Shown: positions 11,611 through 24,290 of the stretch, one piece after another
How the letters are laid out: each line of letters starts with the position of its first letter
Position numbering within the stretch: position 1 is the first letter of the stretch
Translations under genes and position numbers: made by a program
Assembly: GCA_000727475.1 (NCBI GenBank)
Contig: KL647301.1
Coordinates: 823,023-887,022 of the forward strand
DNA length: 64,000 nt
Origin: Sarcocystis neurona
Lineage: Eukaryota; Apicomplexa; Conoidasida; Eucoccidiorida; Sarcocystidae
Direction of reading: 5' to 3'
The notes under the pieces: model-generated
Told to the model about the DNA's origin: nothing
The model's input: only the letters and a program-made list of their open reading frames with translations
Database searches by the model: none

Positions 11611-14600
11611 AGTGCAAGACAAGCAAGCGCACCGGATACAGCAGCACCGCGGTATCAGCAGGCCAAGGGGAACCGCTGCTGTGTACTTTTCGAACAACAG
11701 GAAAGGGTCGCATCGAGCTGTGCGTCTTCGCCCGTTACAGGGACACGCGTTTGGCCGTGACTTTGATTGTTTACACCGGCCCCACCCTTCCGTCCTGCAT
11801 CCTCGAAAAAGCAGTGCGCGGCGCACAAACAGCAGATGCCGGCTTTTTCACCTTCCCCAACAGAAAAAAGAATCCCTGCTCGTTTTCCTACGCTGCCCTC
11901 TCACGTGTGTCTACTGCTGCTCTCAAAACAGAAGCGGCCGCCGCTCGGTTTTGCCCATCACCGTTGCAAATCACGAACGCCGTGTGCACGGGCGTCGGGT
12001 CGCTGCTCGCTGCTGCTGCCGCTCCTCTGCGGACGCGGCTGCCGCGGCCCCCGCAGCAGCTATTCGCGTCGCCCTCGCTTTGCGTTGACTCAACCAAGAA
12101 GTCTCCGCGCCCTACTAGTGTACACACACTTCTCCTCCCCTGCGATGCTTTTTCCTCTTCACTCTGAAAAGACTTCTTCCTTCGCCGTAAGAAAGCAGCT
12201 CTTTTCCCCTCGTGGGCGCCGCAGCGGCCCGCCCCACCGTACATGCTCTCTCTGCTAACAAGATATACGGGTCACATACATACACGTTTCTATATATATA
12301 GGTATATGCATAAGTATACATATGAGGACATCTGTTTTCACCTTGTGCTCTTGAGGTAGGAAAGGAGACCGCTGCTGTCGCGACGGCATATACTGCGCCC
12401 CCGAAGTGCCTGCTGCTGTTCTAATAGAAGTGCACTAACGCGTCCCTCTCGTACCAGTATATGTGCCGCAGCGCATACGTCCAGCTTGAACTTGCCCCTG
12501 CAGCAGCAGTCGTCACTGCTGCTGTTGCTCCGGCTTCACGGACTGCCCGAGTTGCTGGTGGGCCCTTGCTGCAGCTGCTGTTGCTCCTCCTCCTCCTCCG
12601 GGTGCTGTTGCAAAGGTTTGCTGCTGTGCATCAGTCCGATAGCCTCCCGCCAGTACAGCAGCAACAGCAGCGGTCACAGAAGCAGCCCCGCAGCAGATGC
12701 AGAACGGCAGAACCAGCACCCGCGGCAGCAGCAGCGGCAGCAGCAGCAGAATATCAACAGCGCTGCGACACACAGCTGCAGGAGGTGCAGCAGTCCACAC
12801 ACGCTTTTCGAGCCGAGGGAGCGCCAGGGTGCAAGAAGCCGCTGCCGCAGCGACAACAGCAGCAGCAGGGAGGACACACTAGCAGCAACAGGAGGAAGAA
12901 GGTAGCACGTCCTGCCTCTGCAGAGTCAAGCACACAGCAGCGGCTGCTAAATTACAATTAGAAGCACCAGCAGCAGCAACTTTCCGAAGAGAAAGTGAGA
13001 GCTTGCTGTACACACCCAGCAGCTGCAAGCTTTCTACAGCAGCCGGATCCCCCAGCAGCTGCACAAGCACACGCAGCACCAGCAACAGCAACAGCAGCGG
13101 TGGAGAAAGCTTACGAATAGCTGCAGCGGAGTCCACCAGCAGCAGTCTCAGGGACAAGGAATCATCACGTTGCCGCCACAGAGACGGTGTAAATTAGCAG
13201 CTCCAGGAGGACGCTCAGCAGCAGCAGCAGCAGTGGCAGTCGCGGCAACAGTAGTGCCGCAGCCGCCGCCGACACGCCGCACCAGCAGTAGCAGCAACGG
13301 CGGCAACAGCGATGACAGCTGCAGGAGTGACGGGCGGAGAACGACACTGCGCCAAGGACAGCAGCAACAGCAGCAACCGCCACCGAAGCGGCTGTTTGGC
13401 ACTGCAACAGCAGCAGCGAGACGGAAGCGCCACAGCCGGGCGCGTCAATCTGCAGCAATCTCCCCTACGTAAATGCATATACCTGCACGTATGTGCAAGC
13501 GCACGTTTCTCCGAAGCTGTCCTTTATGTCAATATCTGTGCATTCACGCGTAGGTTTCTAGACACGCATATATCGCCACACAAAAACATATGAAGATTCA
13601 TATATATACACGCAGGTGCCTGCTGTTATGTGGAGTCCTTCCCGTCGCTACGTCCTTCGCTCTATTCATTGAGCAGCACGTATTTGCAGGAGACACACAC
13701 AACACACACACACACACATACGGCCCTGTCTTTTCTGTCTGTTGTGTGTGCGGACGCCGCGTGGGCGCATGGGAAGGGGTTAGGCCTGCGCAGGCGTACA
13801 GAATTGCGCCGCATCATAAACACACGGGAAAGTATGTCTCTGTGTATCTGCATGCATTTACAGAGACGCACGAACATGTATTTGCCAGCGACAGACACGT
13901 GGGCACTTCCTTCATTTCTCATCTGTGAGTTGATATCGGTACAATGCATGTGACGAATAATCCTCTGCATATACATATATATATATATAGACAGAGACCT
14001 ACGCGAACATCTACATATACAAATATATATACAGAGACCTGCGCGAACATATATATATCTATATATATCAAAATTTGTATCTGCGTATATATATGCATAT
14101 GCGTAGACAGAGATACACACACACACACACATACACACGGGGGCGAAGATGTATTTGCAGAAGACAGACACGCGGATGCTTTCTCTTTTTGTCATTCCTG
14201 TGCAGTTACCATTCGAATATATATTTGCGTCTATTAAAAAGGGGAGCGCGAAGGTGAGCGTAGGGGAGAATATACAGCTGCCTATGTAGACGTAGTAGAG
14301 ACGGACGGAAACATGCACGACCATACATGATGCAAATGCTCGACAAATGAAACGAGGAAACGGGGGACAGAGAGAAAGACAGAGATAAGGTCACGAACAG
14401 AAATGTCTGTAGACGACAGCCGTGTGTACGCATATGCACGTGTCGGGTGTACGTACACTCGGCCGCGTTGAGGGCAGCTGTGTGGGGTTGGCAAGAAGAG
14501 CTGCACAGAGGAGCAGCTGCGGCCTGGCAGCGGATTCTCGAGCGCCCGCTGCAGGGCAGCAGCAACCGTGCAGCCGCCTTCTCAACGGCGAGAAAAAGAA

Positions 14601-15108
14601 GCAGCAGTGGACGAGAAGACCCGTCGCCCTCTGCTGTCGTCGAGACTCGACTGCATGCGTCCGTAAGAAAGGGGAGGTGCCAGGGCTTCCTGTTGAAGTA
14701 GCCGCATTTTCAAGCAGCCTAGACACTCCTCTACACATATATATATGTAGAAGTACAAATGTATTCTAATCTTTCTGCCCATAATATATATGTGAAGACA
14801 TGCGCATGGAGAAACACTTTCGTGCTTCTTCATATATGTATAGACTTCTCTCTAGTAGGCAATTTATTCGTGGACTTAAGGACATACATATATATATGGG
14901 TGTCTAGATACGTGTAACGAAAAGTACATATATATATGCACGGTCGTAAATACATATATGAGATAGTAAACAAATAAGCGTTTAAGGTAAATACATGCAT
15001 GTAGGCGACACGGATGTATGTACAAGGATCCACATACGTGTAGTGCGTGAAATATACGTGGAAATCCCTCTCTCCACATCTCTCTACATATATATATGTG
15101 ATAGCGTA

Positions 15109-15133
15109 TGCATGCTTGCATGCACGCGCATGC
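15109..15133. promoter_or_regulatory. Triple GCATGC motif upstream of the VTT gene
   Basis: TGCATGC (15109-15115), TGCATGCA (15117-15124) and GCATGC (15128-15133) are packed into 25 bp, about 785 bp before the VTT gene start. TGCATGC-type sites are known promoter elements in Toxoplasma ribosomal protein genes and are bound by an ApiAP2 factor in Plasmodium. The motif also occurs singly elsewhere in the window, so function is uncertain. Confidence 0.3.
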
Positions 15134-15917
15134 GGACAACATTGCTGCTGCGGTCGGGACGTCTTTGCACGAATGGCTGCTGCGTTTGCTGCGGAAGGCG
15201 ATTCTGGTGCTGTTGCGACCTGACCCCACGGCTGCTGCTGTTGATGCTTCACTCTACACCTTTTGTTGCCGCTGCTGTCGCTACCGCAGCTGCTTGCTCA
15301 GCGGCTACATCACTGCTGCGCAGCTGCTGCTGCTGCTGACCATAGCAGTCGATCCTTGCTGCAGCAGCTCTGTAGCCTGCTTCTCGTGAGCACGCGTGAG
15401 TTGCTGCTGCTGCTGAAAAAGGAGAAGCTGCAGCGTCTCCACCGGTGGCAATGCTACTGGCACTGCGCTGTCTCCTAACAAGCAGCTGTTTCTCGCCCCT
15501 GTTTGTCTGGACTTCCTTACAGCTATCTTGTCCATGCCACTGATGCACGCCGGCTGCTCCCGCCGCTGCCGCTTTTTATTCCTGGTGCTCTCTTGCTGCT
15601 GCTGCTGCTGGTGCCAAGGGACGAGCGACACGACACAACTGCTGCCTTCGCCACGCCTTCTACTGCTGATACTGCTGAGCTCGTCCTTCTGCTGCTGTCG
15701 CTCTTCTTCACTTCCCGGTGCTGTGGCTAAAGCGTTTCTGCTTCTACTGCTGCTGCTGCTGGAGCTCGGCTGCTGTGCATGTTAAGTGAAGCTCCCCATC
15801 TGCCGCTAGTGCCGCGGCTCCCACAGTTGCTACTGCGCATGCAGCTGCTTCCTTGGGACTGCTCCTCTTTTTTTCTGCCACTGCTGCCGTTGCTTCCTCT
15901 GTGCTCCAGGAGGACTC

Positions 15918-18900
15918 ATGGCTTCTGGCCCCTGCGGCTCTCGACCGAGGCAGCGACGGGGCGCAGCAGCACCCGCAGCGATGCCGGCGCTGCGTGCTGA
16001 AGCCTGTTGCGGCGACGCAGGCAGCAGCAGCAGCAGCAGCAGGGAATTCGACAGCAGCCGCCGCAGCAGCAACGGAGACAGCAACGACAAGAGCCCCTCG
16101 AGGGGAGGGGACGCCAGCAAAAGCAGCGACTGCGCGGACACCAGCAGGCGACGAAGACGCAGCAGCTGCAGTCCGAGCCGCAGCAGCAACAGCAGCAGCA
16201 GGGACACCAGTAGCAGCAGCAACGACTGCCGCAGCTGCAGCACCACGAAGAGGCCAGACGTGAGCGGAAGCCGCGTAGTCTGTGGCAGCGGTAGCAGCAG
16301 AAGGAAGAGGAGCAGGAGTAGCAGCAGCGGCAGAAATCACAGCACAAGAGAACTGATGAGATGCAGGGACACGAGGCGGTGGACGACGTCCTGGCAGGAA
16401 AGGATGAAACGGTGGTGGGGCTTCAGGGCGTGGAGCGGGAGAGCAGAAGAAGGAAGCAGCAGACGGCGGCTGCTGCAACTTGCTGCAGTTGCCGGTGCTG
16501 TGTGGACTCTCGCTCTGCTGCTGCGCGCAGCGGGACCTGCGTTGGAGGCCCTGAAGGCTGCTCTGGTCCTGCAGCAGCAGCAGCGGCGTGACAGCACTCT
16601 GAGCGCAGCAGCAGGAGCAGCAGCAGGTTCGGCGGGCCACCGCACCAAATGGGGCAGTTACGCTTCTTCTTCTTCTCCGTCCTCATCCTCCGTTCCGTCC
16701 TCTGCTACGGCTCCTTTCTCGACGTCGCAGCAGGAGCAGCAGGAGCCCCTGCCTCGTCCGCTTCCTGCGGCCCCAGCAGCGGGCTTGGCGAGCCGACCCG
16801 CGGCAGTTGAAGAACTCCGAACTGCTTTGCTTTTTGTATCTTTCTACGCCGCTGTGAGATTCTTTCTCTTGCACGAATGCTCGCTGCTGTCTCCCTCTAC
16901 TGCAGCAGATGGCTCACGCGACCCGGTGGTCTCTGGTTGCCCGCACGTGCATGCAAAAAGATATGTCTATACCTACACTTGGATGTGTTACACATATATT
17001 CGAACAGAACCGTCATCTTTGTATTTCTCTATTCACACATATAGGTATGGACCTCTGAGCTATACTACTCACATTCATATATATATATGTATATGTATAT
17101 ATGTGTGCATGTATATATATATATATATGCATATATACATATATATATATATACTTCCCCCACAGGTAGTTTTACGTGTGGTTGTTGAGAGGCAAAGATA
17201 ATGAATAGCCGTGCGTATATGTGTACGTGTACACTCAGTTATATATATATATATATATATATTCGTGGTAGTACTACGACTTTCTTCATTGGTTCATATG
17301 GAGAAAGTGGTGTGTCTGTGCTTCGCTCAGGGAGGGGTGCTCGGGCTTCCGGCACCGATGATGTCGGTGGCAGCCGGCGCAATTTTTCCGCAGTCCCTGC
17401 TGTTTGCTGCTGTCCTCATTCTCGCAGGTCAGTAGCAATTTCTCCATCTGCTGCTGTCTCCTGCTCTCCAGGAGGGGACAATATCGCGCGCTGCTGCTCA
17501 AGGCTTCCTCTCTATTGACACGTGGACGATAGAAACAGACGCTCTGTACGCACAGACGCCCACCTCCCTCTAGCGACGCATATACACATACACACATTTT
17601 TATATATACATGTATATATGTGTGTGTGCGGGCGTACACGTATTTATACGTTAGGTGTATATACGCGTGTACATGTTTCTCTTCGTATCCCTACACGTAT
17701 ATGCATGCAGACGGGGGACTATTACTCTTCGACAACGACAGGTCTTGACCCGTACGTAGGGACAATCGTTATTTATCAGTTCTGTTCGATCTCTTCCTTT
17801 CTCTTTTATGAAAGTCTCCGTCTTCTACCCGATGTGTACAAGCACATATATATATATATATGCATGTGTACATATGCCTGAGGTCAGGTGTACCAGGACT
17901 GTCATCTCTTGTGATCGCAGCGCGTGTGTGCGTCGTACTTACTAAGTCCTCGCTATTTATTACGTGAATGTATGTGTAAACGTATTCATACATATATATA
18001 TATATATATGTGAAGCGTGTTTGTACTGGGGACTCTCTTCGTGCTGCGTTCTTCTGTTACTACTTCTTTGACGGATAGACCCAACAATAGAAGGGCCTTT
18101 GTGGTTCTATGCCGAGCTATATATATATATATATATGTATATTCGCGCACACATACACAGACAGATATGTACGTATGAAGAACTACATTAGATAGATATC
18201 TACGTCGGTCTAGATCCGTAAAGAGGCGTATACGTGAAAACAAGGAGTTGGTAATGCGACAAGTTCTTCCATCGCTGCAGCTGCTCCTGCAGGAGCTGCG
18301 TCCATGTACAGTAGTGACGCAGAGTCCCCATCTCTGCTGCAGCTTCACCACACATCTGCCTACCTACACATATTCGTGTACATATATATTTGTTATGACA
18401 AGTTCTCCCGTATTTCGCATGCAGTTGCCCTGTAAATGCGTAGAAAGCTGTATGCGTGTAAATATGGGTAGATTTATACACACGCATACGTATGTATGCA
18501 CACACGCGTACATATGTACATATCTATCTATCTATGTATATATGTATATATATGTATTCAAACGTGTGCTTGTACAAGTTTGCACTTTTGAGGCGTGGAT
18601 ATATTCTTTGCTTTTATAATGCAGCAGAGGTTCTTGTTGAAAAGGGCTCACCGCCAGTCTGCAGTTCGGTGCGCTACAGCGCGACGCCGCAGCAGCAACA
18701 CTTGCAGCAGCACCGCTGTGCCATATGCAGAGCATGAGACCGACGGGACTTTGGCTCTTTGTCTTTCTTCTTCTTGCTCTTCCCCTCTATTTCCCGTGTT
18801 CCTCCTTTTCATTTTTTCTCGTCTCCTTCTCTGTGTCTCTCTTCCGCTTCTTAGTTGTACACGTGTCGAGGTGAACAATTCCCTACGCGCGTGGGCGTGG

Positions 18901-21900
18901 AGAGACGCGTGTCGGCCTGAATTCGGCATACTTCGACGTTACTGCAGTTCCTGCTGCTGTCGCTGGTGCCGTGTCTCTCAGTACTGCTGCTGCTGCTGTT
19001 GCCTAGCAGTGGTGTAAGTGCGTCTTTGCTTATCCGTTCTGGTGCTGTCATGCTTGGTGCTGTCTTGCTTGCTGCTGTTGCTGCTGTCTGGCGTGCTACT
19101 ATTGCTGCTGTCTTGCGTGTTGCGACTGCTGCCGTTTTGCTTGTTGCGATTGCTGCCGTCTTGCTTGTTGCGATTGCTGCCGTCTTGCTTGTTGCGGTTG
19201 CTGCCGTCTTGCTTGTTGCGGTTGCTGCCGCCTTGCTTGCTGCCATTGCTGCTGTCCTGCGTGCTGTTGCTGGTGGTGAGCGTGCTGCTGCTGCTGTCTT
19301 GCGCGCTGTCCCTGTTGCAGCTGCTGCTGCTTCTGTCCGAAGTGCTGTGTGGCGCGCTGTCCGTGTTGCGGCTGCTGCTGCTGTCGCTGCTACGTGTGCG
19401 CTGCATCGCATGCGGATGCTGCTTGCAGGGGGCGCGGCAGGTGCATGCGTTTCGTTTTGCCTGTCGCGATTCCTACTGCGGAAGGTGCTCCATCGGATAA
19501 TTGTCGCTCGCTGGCCTTCACTTTTGAATCTGGACACGGCTTGTAAGAGAAACAACCCTTCAGCTGCTGGTCTACTGCTGCTGCATTACTGCTGCTGCTG
19601 CATTACTGCTGCTGCCGCATTACTGCTGCTGCCGCACTACTGCTGCTGCCGCATTACTGCTGCTGCCGCATTACTGCTGCTACTGCATTACTGCTGCTCC
19701 TGCATTGCAGCTGCCGCCGGCGCTCGTTCTTTGATGACTCCTGCCGCTGCCCTGCCGCGCGACGGCCCCTGCGTTGCTACTGCTTCGTTTGCCTGCTGCA
19801 ACGTCTTCTGTCCTGATGCCGGTTCCGCCTGCTGCTTCTTCTGCTGGCGTGCTGCGGCTGCGGCTGCATCCCTTCGTCTGGTGCTGAGTCGTGTCGTATG
19901 CGGGCTGCTGCGACAACGGTGCTACCGCCCCTGTGCTGCTGCTGGTACTCCTTCTCGCGCTGCGCTGCTGCAGTGCGTCTCACCCGGAGCTCCTCCTGGC
20001 TTTTTTGCTGCTGTGTTCCTGGTGCCGTGTGTGCTCCTCGACTGCTTCATGCTGATGTTCTCCGTCTTTTCTGCTCCTGCTGGTGGTGCGCATGTTAAAA
20101 ACGTGTCCTGCTTCCAGCTTTGCTCCTGCTGGTGCCCTATATCTGCTGCTGCCCCATTTCTGCCGCTGCTGCTGCGTTTTCGTTTCAAATCGAATCTGCT
20201 GCTGCTGCTGCTGCTCGTGCTGCTGATGTGCCTCTGCTGCTCTCGCTGCTGCGTATCGTCGGCTGCTTCTGTGGGACTGTTCGCCTTTCGCTGCTGCTGC
20301 TGCTGCCGCTGCCGCTGCACCGCCTCACTCTGACGGCGGTGGCCTTTAGCTGGTGATCCGGTGTGACAAATTTGCCGCGGTTGCTGTTGCTGCCGTCCGT
20401 GTGCTGCTGCTATCTGCGCAGTGCAGAGGCGGGGCTTCCGGATAATGTTCTGCATGCGACTGATGGCGCCGTACGCGGTCGTCAACTACTCTCTCGGCGT
20501 CACAGCTGCTTCCTTCAGGTCAAGCAGCAGCATCCCCAGCAACAGCAGCAAGCGCAGCAACAGTCGTAGGAGCAGTACGACAGCAGCAGCTAGAGCAGCA
20601 CCAGCAGCAGCACTTGCACGACAACACTACTGCAGCTGCAGGAGCAGTCTGCAGTTCCTCACCAGCAGCACGTGGCGTGCGTGCTCGGCCGCCGTAGCAG
20701 CAGGCCTCGTGAACAGCAACAGCCGCCATTCGCACCCGCGCCAGCAACGTGCAGCCTTGCAGCAGCGGCAGCGTGCATTTGTAGCACTGGCCAAGCAGCC
20801 TTCGCTTCTTCAGCAGCAGCAGCAGCACCTTTTGCTGCAGCAACTTCCCCCTCTAATGTACTCCGTGTACCTGTCACATCCATACACATGTGTGAACGCA
20901 TATATATATATGAACGGATATATATGCGTGTGCGTATAGGGTATGTCTCTGATTTTCTGTTCATGTAATCTATTGACGTATTAAAGGCGTGGATTTTTTG
21001 CTGCTGTGTGTGTGGTGGCGGTGCAGCAATTTTATGCTGGCCACAGTGACCTCAGGAGTGCCCTTTGCACTTGTCTTCGCTGCTATCGGAAGAGAACTCC
21101 GAGACCTTGAAGCCCGTAAGTTCCTCCTCCTGCCGGTGCAGCACTGCAGCAGCAAGCAGCAGAAGCCGCGCCGCGGCCGCAGAAAGAGTACTGAAAGAAG
21201 AAGGGACAGCAGCAGCAACAGAGAAGATGTGTGGGGAAGGGTGTGGCCCACGACAAGCACAGCACGGGCCGCAGAGCAGCAAACAGAAGTCGTAGAAACA
21301 ACAGCAGCAAGGCACTCGCTTAGGGTCCACCAGCAAGTTCAGCAGTAACAGCAGCAGCAGCAGCGGTTCGGGGGAAAAGGGTGGTCGTGAACCCCACACC
21401 GGGACAAGGAGAAGCAAAAGACGAATAGCGCGCCGGGTTTAAGCAAAAGAAGAAACAGAGAAACGGGACGATATATTCGCCGTTAACGTTGCTGTTCCTC
21501 TCTTTGTGTCCCCTTTCTGCCCGCGAGGCTATATCTCTTTCGCTGCGCTGTCCCACACTGCTGATGCAGCTGCGCGCCGCTTCACTGTAAACTTGCATAG
21601 CTTTTTTTCTCTTGAATATCCACACCAAATAGACACCCACCACACGAATACACAAACGCCGCAACTCTGTATATGCGCGACCTCATGCAGAGAGACAGAT
21701 GGTGAGGCGCGCACACATACGTGCATGCGCATACGTTTGACGCGTTTGCTGCGCTGCGATGAAGGCCTAGCGTCCACGGCGTCGCCGTAGACCATTTTTC
21801 TCTCCTCTTTTTTAACTCTCTCTTTGTCTCTCGAGATACAGACGTGTGTGTATGTATGCACGCGTGAGAAAGGGTTTGAAGATCGCTGTAGAAAGTTACC

Positions 21901-24290
21901 TCCTCGTGAAAAGAGACCTAACGAGGCGGCTGCGGCTTCCTAAAACTGACGTAAAGACGCAGTGGTGTTGCGCAGGACTTTTCTGGGAAGCGACAGCTAT
22001 GCAAATTCTGGGAGAATAAACCTTCGCAATAAAGTCTACGTCTCTGCAAAAGTATCGCTGAACGTCTTGTATGTGGGTGGGTGGATGGTGTGTGCATGCA
22101 CATGTGTTGGGGGAGGGGGGGGGGCATCGGCCTCTCTGCTTTGTTCCATCACAAATGTATGTCTTTTTTTTGTCTGTATATCCTTTATGAATATCAATTA
22201 TTGCATGCGTGGGCTAATCTATTTTTTACAAATATGTCCATATCTGCACGTCTAGACGTATATCTGTGTGTGTGCATGCACAGGGGGATAGGGACACCGG
22301 CCTCCGTGTACTCTTGCGTCCCCCATGTGTGTGTGCTGTGTTTGCATGTCTACTGCATATCCTCGTGTCGTACCACCTCTGCGTGCCCGTGGGTGAGGAA
22401 CGTTTTAGACGTGAACGCATAGATGTTGCTCTCGGACGCTGCAGCGTATTGCTGAGCTGCACAGGGAGAGAACTGCGCGGCTGCTGGCGGCGAGCCCAAG
22501 TCCATTCTTCAGGGCGCAACCGTTGAGAAGGAGAGGGAGAGAAAGCCGCTTGATTTCCGTGGCCGTGTGTGTTCCACGGCCGCGCGCCGCCTTGCAGACA
22601 AAAAAGGTCATTTGTACCCGAATCGGGAGCTGGAAGCGACACCTTGGGCCAGAGTGACACGCATCGAAAGAGAGACAGAAGAACGATTAAGGAGGGGAGC
22701 GGAGGAAGAGAGACACGAAGAAGAGGGAGAGGAAGAGAGAGACGGAGACACGTAGAAGAAGGGGAGACAGAGAGAGGCAGGGAGACACAGAGAGAGAGAG
22801 GAGGGGGACACACAGAGAGAGAGGGGACACAGAGAGAGAGAGAGGGAGACAGGAAGAAGGAGAGACAGGAAGAAGAGGGAGACACACAGAGAGGGAGAGA
22901 GAGGGAGACAGGAAGGAGAGGGAGACACGAAGAAGAAGGAGGGACAGGGAGAGGCAGGGAGACACAGAGAGAGAGAGGGGGAGACAGGAAAAACAGACAG
23001 AGAGAGAGGGGAGACGGGAAGGAGAGGGAGACAGGAAGAAGAGGGAGACACAGAGAGAGAGAGAGGGAGACACGAAGCAAAAGTGGAAGAGGAAGAGAGA
23101 AGGATAGGCAGATACAAGCAGGGCAGGGGTTGTACAGATGGATAAGAGTGTCGAACTCGTGATGGACGCGCCTGCAGTGTATCTTCCTGTGATTGACGCG
23201 ACATACAAATGTTTGCTTCACACATGCATAAGAGAGCAGCACGTAATTTTCTGTTTGCTGGTGTAGGGTGTAAACCACGTGTAAATTACTTACGTGCTGT
23301 GTATATATATGTAAAGAAGTCGGTGTATTATGAGGAGTGCATCACGTGTGCCGTTCGGCACACATGTATGTATGTGGATGTATCTGTGAAGGTGGATGTT
23401 GACGTGCATGCGCTGCGTCGGGGGGACTGACTGGTGCGGACGAAGTAGAAGCAGCACTGCGCGACAGCTTGGCCCTGCCGCAGCTGGTCGTGCGGGAGCT
23501 GCTGCAGCTCTCAGTGGCATGACTGCTGCTGCTGCCTGTGGCACATCGCTGTTGATGTCCTTGCTGTTGCTGTCTTTCCTGTTCCTGTCTTTCCTGCTGC
23601 TGTTTTTGCCGTTGCTGTCTTTGCTGCTGCTGTGCTTCTTCTTCTGTTGCCACTACTTGGGGTGTTGCTGCTGCATCTGCCGCTGCTGCTTCTCATCCGT
23701 AAGCTGCTGCCGCTGCTGCGTGCGGCGATGTAACCGGCTTCGTGTTGTGCTGTTGCTTTTGCTGATTCTTGTGGATTGCTGCCGCGTCTTCTGCTGCCAT
23801 TGCCGCCCGTTTTGATGTGTCTGCTGCTGCTGCTGTCCCTGCTGCTGTCGCTAATGCTGCAGTATTTTCCGGCGAGCAAGATGTGTCTGCGCTTGTGAAG
23901 GAGTGGGCTGCAGCTGCCGCAGGCGGCCGGTCCATCAACGTTTTCCTCGAAAAAGGTGCAGGAGCAGCAGCTCTGAAGCTTTTCTCTGTCCTCGCGGGTG
24001 CATGCGTCTGCTTCGTCTTTGCGCGCTGGATGTACGGCATTGCTGCGGCAGTTATCGCCGAGGAAACCGCCCGGCAAGACGAGAAGGAGGAACCCCAGCA
24101 GCAGCATAACGAGCTACAACACGTCCCACACCTGCGGCAACAGGTGGTCAGTCCGCCACTGCAACAGAGCGAGCAGCAGCAGCAGAAAGAGCTGGAGCGT
24201 GACGAGGATCAGCAGCAGCAAAAACACCTAAATGTTACGCCCGCAGCAACGGAAGAGTGGCAACAACAAAAGGAGCTGCCTATAACGTGA
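15918..24290 (+). CDS. VTT-domain membrane protein, TVP38/TMEM64/DedA superfamily, six exons
   Basis: Exons: 15918-16853, 17331-17427, 19429-19542, 20422-20518, 21027-21115, 23860-24290 (1764 bp, 587 residues plus stop). Every junction is GT-AG and phase-consistent (0,1,1,2,1). Residues 1-180 are Ser/Arg-rich and low complexity. A hydrophobic segment follows at about 186-205. The VTT domain spans about 300-445: FYAA joined to GGVLGLPAPMMSVAAGAIFP, then GGAAGACVSFCLSRFLLRKV, then GFRIMFCMRLMAPYAVVNYS followed by LGVTAASF, then NFMLATVTSGVPFALVFAAIG. A last membrane segment lies at about 483-510, followed by a Gln/Glu-rich tail. Family knowledge: VTT proteins (TMEM41B, VMP1, TVP38) sit in ER or Golgi membranes and several scramble lipids; which role this one has is not shown. 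The start ATG is the first in the open frame and lies in repeat-rich sequence, so the N-terminus is the least certain part. Confidence 0.86.
19050..19270. repeat. 24-bp minisatellite in VTT gene intron 2
   Basis: About eight imperfect copies of a unit like CTTGCTTGTTGCGATTGCTGC plus CGT, best conserved at 19135-19240. It lies within the CTG-rich last third of intron 2, about 160 bp before the exon 3 acceptor at 19428. A 24-bp unit keeps frame, which explains the apparent repeat peptides in several frames; splicing removes it. Confidence 0.7.
19566..19712. repeat. 17-bp minisatellite in VTT gene intron 3
   Basis: About eight copies of GCATTACTGCTGCTGCC, with steps of exactly 17 bp between successive GCATT starts (19583, 19600, 19617, 19634). 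Because 17 is not a multiple of 3, the frame rotates with each copy, which argues against coding. It begins about 40 bp after the donor of exon 3. Confidence 0.75.
22075..22440. repeat. Diverged tandem duplication with a G-run, VTT gene intron 5
   Basis: A block with GTGTGCATGCACA, then a G-rich run, then ACCGGCCTC or ATCGGCCTC, then a TGTCT...ATATCCT segment occurs at about 22088-22180 and again at about 22270-22365. The first copy carries GGGGGAGGGGGGGGG. Confidence 0.45.
22570..23105. repeat. GA-rich satellite in VTT gene intron 5
   Basis: Over 500 bp of nearly pure purine with periodic C: units such as GAGACACAGAGAGAGAG and GAGACAGGAAGAAGAGG. The bias gives long Arg/Glu open frames on plus and Ser/Leu/Pro frames on minus, none of which I accept as coding. 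Confidence 0.75.

Larger units (their letters stand above)
10400..15917. other. Intergenic CTG/CAG blocks and microsatellites before the VTT gene
   Basis: A less repetitive segment at 10440-10665 is open on plus and ends at a good donor (gtaagg at 10666), but the minus strand is equally open, so no exon is called. 10.85-10.91 kb holds GT runs. 11.0-11.25 kb is CTG-rich and 11.3-11.6 kb CAG-rich on plus. 11.65-12.2 kb is less repetitive and open in three plus frames. 12.5-13.45 kb is CAG-rich, 13.5-15.1 kb is AT/GT microsatellite, and 15.14-15.9 kb is CTG-rich. No recognised protein domain was seen. Confidence 0.5.

Noticed and set aside
11023..12167. Three overlapping plus-strand frames of 200-260 codons
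   Set aside because: All three frames are open over a CAG minisatellite. The less repetitive end (11650-11960) looks protein-like in more than one frame and could not be tied to splice sites or a family.
18966..20333. 455-codon plus-strand open frame
   Set aside because: It is mostly intron minisatellite. Only 19429-19542 is a real exon, shown by phase-consistent splicing into the VTT domain.
22226..23278. 350-codon minus-strand frame of Ser/Leu/Pro repeats
   Set aside because: It is the antisense of the GA satellite; composition alone keeps it open.
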